Source of the DNA: Ichthyophonus hoferi
Taxonomy: Eukaryota > Opisthokonta > Ichthyosporea > Ichthyophonida > Ichthyophonidae
Direction: 5' to 3'
Assembly: GCA_002751075.1 (NCBI GenBank)
Contig: NAOQ01000027.1
Coordinates: 130,838 to 144,150 of the forward strand
Length of the DNA stretch: 13,313 nt
Shown here piece by piece: positions 9,056 through 13,313 of the stretch (position 1 is its first letter; every line of letters begins with the position of its first letter). The notes under the pieces were generated by a model that saw only the letters and a program-made list of their open reading frames with translations, had not been told where the DNA came from and made no database searches. The translations under genes and the position numbers were made by a program.

Positions 9056-10593
9056 TATTCTTCTCTCTTTGTATTAAGGTTGATAATAAAAATAAAATAG
9101 CAGTCTCTTTCGCCTGGGAACAGTATCACATTCCTAATGTTTACACTTAAGCTTTATTATAATCAATCTTACTTTTTATTGGGTATTATTTTTAGCATAA
9201 AATTAGAATGATTTTTATTAATTACATATTGATTTTAAATAATTAAAAATGTTAAAAATATTGGTGTATCACAGAGGTGCTTTATTAGATATTCCATTTC
9301 AAAGTGAGACAGTTTAAGAATGAGATCTGATATTTCACAGGCTCTCCTGTAATTTTTTTGGTTACAATAAGCGTAACATGAGCCAATTGTATTCTTATCC
9401 CTCCCTCTACTCCCCCAGTAACATATAAATCTCAATTGACGTGCCTAATGCCTTTGGCCAATAGGCAGGAACACTGGTAGGATGTTCATTAAATGTCATG
9501 AGCCCGATTATAAATATTCTTAGTGGCTAATATGATTTATGAAAGGTTACAAAGGGCAATTATAATTGCCCAATCTTATCTTAGTACTCAAATACTATTG
9601 CATCCTTATTTGAAGACAAGATGCCCTGGCTACCAATGACTATTAACAATTTTAACTAATACTATCACGCATTAATCATAAAATTTTAATAAACGACCAA
9701 GAAAGATTAAAGCTACTTTAGTACAATCATCTATCAAATACTAAAGTATTATATTGGCTAACTATTTATTTATGTTGATTTATGTTATTTAACACGAGCG
9801 TTTCAAAATATAAATAAAAAACTTTATATGACATAATAGCCTAGATGAAAATGTTAAGTTCCAATGATACCTTGAGGTCTATTTTTTTCTGTGTGAAGAG
9901 AAAGCTAAGTCAGCACTGATAGGACAAAAAGGTCGTCCTCTTCAAAAAGAACGTGATTGTGCCTACTATAGCCATACCCAATTTGCTCCACATTGTACAA
10001 GTACAATATTGTATTGCTAATTACATAGTGGCATATATGTTTGCGTATTGGCTAATGTTAGCATAATAGTTTTGTGTGTAGTATTTCAATAACTTGCGTA
10101 TATGCTAATTTACTAATTTAACTATTAGAAGCCAATAGAGGCAGGCTCGGTCCCTTTTACTTATATCCAATTATAATTGAGATAATACTATCTTCAGGTG
10201 TATTTTAACGTGTATCCTTGCATACACGGAGTACAGACATAATAAGCCATAATTTTATTATAATTAAGTAAGCCGGTATTAGTATTAACACGTTTAAGCG
10301 CATTACAGAGTCAACTAACTGTCTTAAGAAGTTTGAGATTAAAACTGGATGCCTCTTCAGAGAGCCAGGGGTAACTGGTCGTATGAAAAGGGAGGGATGA
10401 TAGATTCTTGTCTCATTAAGGTTATCATTCATATTATAAGTTAAATGCTTATGTACAAAAAGATCATTTCTTTGTATATATCATTCATCTACCAACATAA
10501 AAATTATTATAAGTACAGGCATGGCTATCCTATGTTTTAAGGTTCCTGAACCAAATTTAATTCTAATTTTCCCCTTGCCTTCATCATTTACAG
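9056..10593. other. Region between the hydroxylase start and the small membrane-protein gene; no firm gene
   Basis: It should contain the hydroxylase promoter. A CCAAT box on the minus strand (9182-9178) lies about 175 bases before the ATG, and a near-perfect palindrome (tgcctttggccaataggca, 9449-9467) also contains CCAAT. Around 9880-10048 the composition is more balanced and both strands stay open for about 45 codons. Bases 10273-10370 form a possible upstream exon of the plus-strand gene. None of these is secure. Confidence 0.4.
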
Positions 10594-11093
10594 CTTTTCA
10601 CAAGGCTGACCATGGACGACCTTGTCAACAAGGACTGTCCCTTTGAAGGAGTAAGATCATACATATTTACATGTGTATTGGGATTTTTATTAATGCCATA
10701 TATGAATATTAGTCTAGATATGTATACAGTAATGTATGTATGTATGACATGATATGTATATGTGTGTGGGTATAATGTATATTTTGCTTGTTATATATAT
10801 ACTTATACATATTAACTCTATAAAACATCATCCTTTTATATTGCTAATAACCTTGCCCTCTTTTGCAGCTATTATGCTGTCTTTCAATAATAAATAAATC
10901 TCTTTTTCAACTTATTTTTATTAAAAAATACACAAATATCATCTACCTGACACTAATATGCTATCTCACTATAATAACATTATTTATAAAACGAAACAAA
11001 TTGAAAGATAACGACAATCAAATTCTCATACATGATGTTGATACTAACAAAAACATTTACCACAGTAGTACACAAGACCATGGTAGTTTCTAG
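10594..11093 (+). CDS. Probable small two-exon gene for a single-pass membrane protein (or 3' end of a larger gene)
   Basis: I do not recognise this protein. Exons are 10594-10650 and 10869-11093, joined in phase 0 across a 218-base GT/AG intron with a strong acceptor (cttgccctcttttgcag). ATG at 10612 has an ideal context (gaccATGG) and gives 87 residues: MDDLVNKDCPFEG, then a hydrophobic stretch around IIYLTLICYLTIITLFI between basic residues, then a polar tail ending HGSF. An open frame of 75 codons in DNA this AT-rich is unlikely by chance. Two overlapping AATAAA signals follow the stop by about 64 bases. The first exon is itself preceded by a good acceptor (ttcatcatttacag), so there is an upstream exon, either untranslated or coding. 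A phase-compatible open segment ending at 10370 (GGG|GTAACT) would add a cysteine-bearing stretch (TNCLKKFEIKTGCLF); its acceptor is weak. Base composition is even more AT-rich than the two neighbouring genes. Confidence 0.45.
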
Positions 11094-11156
11094 AAACGTC
11101 TTGCAAAATGTTCTCCCCCTATCCCTAGTACATTAAACCTGACCTATTATATACAC

Positions 11157-11166
11157 AATAAATAAA
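11157..11166 (+). terminator. Overlapping AATAAA poly(A) signals of the small membrane-protein gene
   Basis: AATAAATAAA lies 64 bases after the TAG stop at 11093, a normal distance for a short 3' UTR, and supports a transcript ending here on the plus strand. Confidence 0.4.
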
Positions 11167-12224
11167 ACCTGCATATAAACAAAGCGAATTTACATACTTA
11201 CACCATCGTGTCCTTATGTGGACGGTAAATTAACCAATTCATTATTTTAAGTATTGATAAATCAATGTAAACGACGTGTTCATTTGGAGTTAACGGTCTT
11301 GTAACATAAAGTAATAAGCCGCAACAAAAAAAGTCTTGAAAGCTTTGGTTCCAATTATTGCTATATTACGCCTGTAATGGATTTGTTTATAATTTACAAT
11401 CACAATTTTTCGGTCCGTGATAGCGTATTGTGTTGGCCTTATATAGTTTCCCAATAAACCATTGACCTGTCAGTAAACTTAATATGGTTCTAATATAGCT
11501 AAAGAGCGGGATTTATCCTATTTCCATAATGCAAGTAAGTATTTATGTGCAGTACCACTTACCCACTTACGCTGCTATTTTCACTCAGACTGCCTCTTCA
11601 TTCACTAATAATTATGTAGTTGTTTAAGCACAATTTTAAACACAATACCACCTACCACAAACGAAAAACAATTATTGGATCTATGGATTCATGGGAGAAC
11701 CCAAGATAGAGCTGTGGACCAATCAGTATATAACCAAGATATGCAATATATTTTTAAGTATTGTACTACTAATAAAATTATCAGCCTCGACTCTAATTAG
11801 TTAATTATAGATAACAGTAACCAATAAAATAACAAATCACGCTTACAATGATACATGACTCAGTAATTCACATACGTGGAAAATAAACAAATCTAATTAC
11901 CTGCTTAATATAACAACAGAAAGAGAACGCCAAATAAATATTAAGTACTACCTCTGATTTTTTGAGAATTGCAAACCAATCCCTTTTCGTTTTGGCTTTA
12001 AAGTGCTATCAGATGCTTTCTTGTAATATATAAAAAAAAGGTGACAATTCAAACTTGATTATTCAAATGGTAGATTTCTACCAATTCTTTTGAAAATCTA
12101 AAATCAACTCCAAATCGTCAAATATATTGCCATTAGCTCATTATGATATCAAGAATAAAACCAAAAGTTTAGGCAAATCAACTAATTGTTTGTGGGTGTC
12201 ATTTAAGAATGTGTACAAAAGACC
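11167..12224. other. AT-rich intergenic stretch; nothing recognised
   Basis: No open frame, splice-site pair, RNA gene or tandem repeat that I can support. The only local structure is a short hairpin (ggtagatttctacc) near 12068-12081. Confidence 0.6.
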
Positions 12225-13108
12225 ACATCTCACAATGACTTTCCATTCTACTTCATTATCAAATCATTGTAATTCAGTTAATTTGCAAATACCTTTCAGT
12301 GTACTTGCTCGTACAATCCGCCAACAGGGAAAACCCGCTTGGTAAAACGTTTGTGCGATTTTCCATAAACATTTTGAAAGAAAGGCTGTCCCCTACGATG
12401 GAAGAACAATTCTACTGTAACGGCAATAACTGCTGGAGCTAAATGAATGCTAACCTATGTCATTGGACGGAAAGGTACACTTCACCAGAGAAGAAGGTAT
12501 TACTGGGATGGTGAAATACCTTATGTTATCGCCTACCTGAACATTGCACAATATGATGAATAGGTATAATGCCCACAACTATCTGAATAGTTTGCTTGTC
12601 ATGAGCACAATGACTCCAGTTAATTATAAGAAATCATTACCAAGGGCAACCAAATATTATTGGAGCTCCTTATAATTAACTGGAGTCAGTGTGCTCATGA
12701 CAAGCCAACTATTCAGAAAGTTGCGTACGTTATACTTCTCCATCATATGCTGTCCTGAAGATTAATGTTCAAGTAGTCGGTAAGGTAGCTCTCCATCCAA
12801 GTGATAGATTCTTCTCCAGGGAAGTGTTTTTTTCCGACCCTTGACGTAGGTCAGCACTCATGTAGTTCCATCAGTCGTCGTTGCCACAGTAGCCACAGTA
12901 GAACCGTTTGTCCATGGTAGTGCTACCTGTAATGAAGCTATCCATGGCAGCCTTCCCTTCCTAATGTTTATGGAAAATACCACAGAGATTCTTCAGGATG
13001 GAATTTCCCTGTTGGCAGATTATATGAGTAAGTGTGTTGAGAATCATTTTCCAATTAACTGAACAGTAATAATTTAAAAATGAAATAGCATAAAAGTTGC
13101 TGTGTGTT
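12225..13108. repeat. Large imperfect inverted repeat: two diverged head-to-head copies of an unidentified interspersed repeat
   Basis: The left arm (about 12225-12630) and the reverse complement of the right arm (about 12669-13108) match along their length with many substitutions and small gaps. Landmark blocks are cagttaatt (from 12275; partner 13053-13061), gccaacagggaaa (12320-12332; partner 13004-13016), attttccataaacatt (from 12358; partner near 12965-12980), ttctactgt and cacttc, then the central stem. Short peptides shared by both arms in matching frames (QQG, IFHKH, LVMST) suggest each copy derives from a protein-coding mobile element. The family is unknown, and the copies look old and broken. 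The outer edges are uncertain, as similarity fades gradually and no target-site duplication was seen. Confidence 0.85.
12583..12716. repeat. Near-perfect 48-base hairpin stem at the centre of the inverted repeat
   Basis: Arms 12583-12630 and 12669-12716 are reverse complements with only two mismatches in 48, around a 38-base loop. This is far more alike than the outer arms, so the two halves have not diverged evenly. The same dyad continues outward with lower identity (caact-t, gtataa). Confidence 0.93.
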
Positions 13109-13313
13109 ATATCATAGTATATATGCAAAAATATCTGTACTAAAGAGATACAAATCCCGCATTGGATCATTAAATATGTACCCAGAATGCATTATCGTTA
13201 TAAACAATTTAATGTGTTCAAAGTTTCTATATGTTTGTAGAAGTTTTGAGTGAAATAAAAACAGAAAGGGATCAAACGAGTGTGCTGTTTCCTAGAAATA
13301 ATATATATCAAAG

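Noticed and set aside
9235-9435. 66-codon minus-strand frame
   Set aside because: No recognised motif, and another frame over the same bases is equally open. Could be a leader exon of the hydroxylase but nothing supports it directly.
10205-10432. 75-codon minus-strand frame with a hydrophobic stretch
   Set aside because: No splice, poly(A) or family support. It overlaps a plus-strand exon candidate with better context, though the region stays unresolved.
12127-12345. Plus-strand open frame in the left arm as a host gene
   Set aside because: It begins outside the arm at a non-ATG codon and lies largely within the repeat. Its C-terminal part matches the minus-strand frame at 12961-13170 in the other arm, so both are remnants of the repeat.

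Overview
This is nuclear DNA of an AT-rich, intron-bearing eukaryote, almost certainly an animal. Two host genes are split into short exons with clean GT/AG junctions (introns mostly 230-550 bases). One encodes the C-terminal two thirds of ASH2L, a subunit of the histone H3K4 methyltransferase complexes. The other encodes a complete membrane-anchored prolyl 4-hydroxylase. Compact introns, frequent microsatellites and divergent but recognisable animal-type proteins fit an early-branching animal such as a sponge; that lineage is an inference, not something the sequence proves.

Layout. Bases 1-4714 (+) carry nine exons of the ASH2L homologue; its start lies left of the window. Bases 4715-5632 are the gap between the 3' ends of two convergent genes. 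Bases 5633-9002 (-) hold a four-exon, 470-residue type II membrane prolyl 4-hydroxylase. Bases 9003-10593 are its upstream region, mostly without recognised content. Bases 10594-11093 (+) hold a probable small spliced gene with one membrane segment and a good poly(A) signal. Bases 11167-12224 show nothing I can name. Bases about 12225-13108 are a large imperfect inverted repeat: two diverged head-to-head copies of an unidentified repeat, with a nearly perfect 48-base hairpin stem at the centre.

The two main genes work in different compartments (chromatin; endoplasmic reticulum lumen) and no functional link is implied by their neighbouring positions. They share one feature: each has an AATAAA hexamer inside its last codons, followed about 33 bases later by a GU-rich stretch, so both may end with almost no 3' UTR. 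No clearly new biological system is visible. The best leads are the central hairpin of the inverted repeat, the coding-sequence poly(A) signals, a G-quadruplex-forming repeat across an ASH2L 5' splice site, an enlarged loop in the ASH2L SPRY domain, and the uncharacterised glycosylated lumenal region of the hydroxylase.
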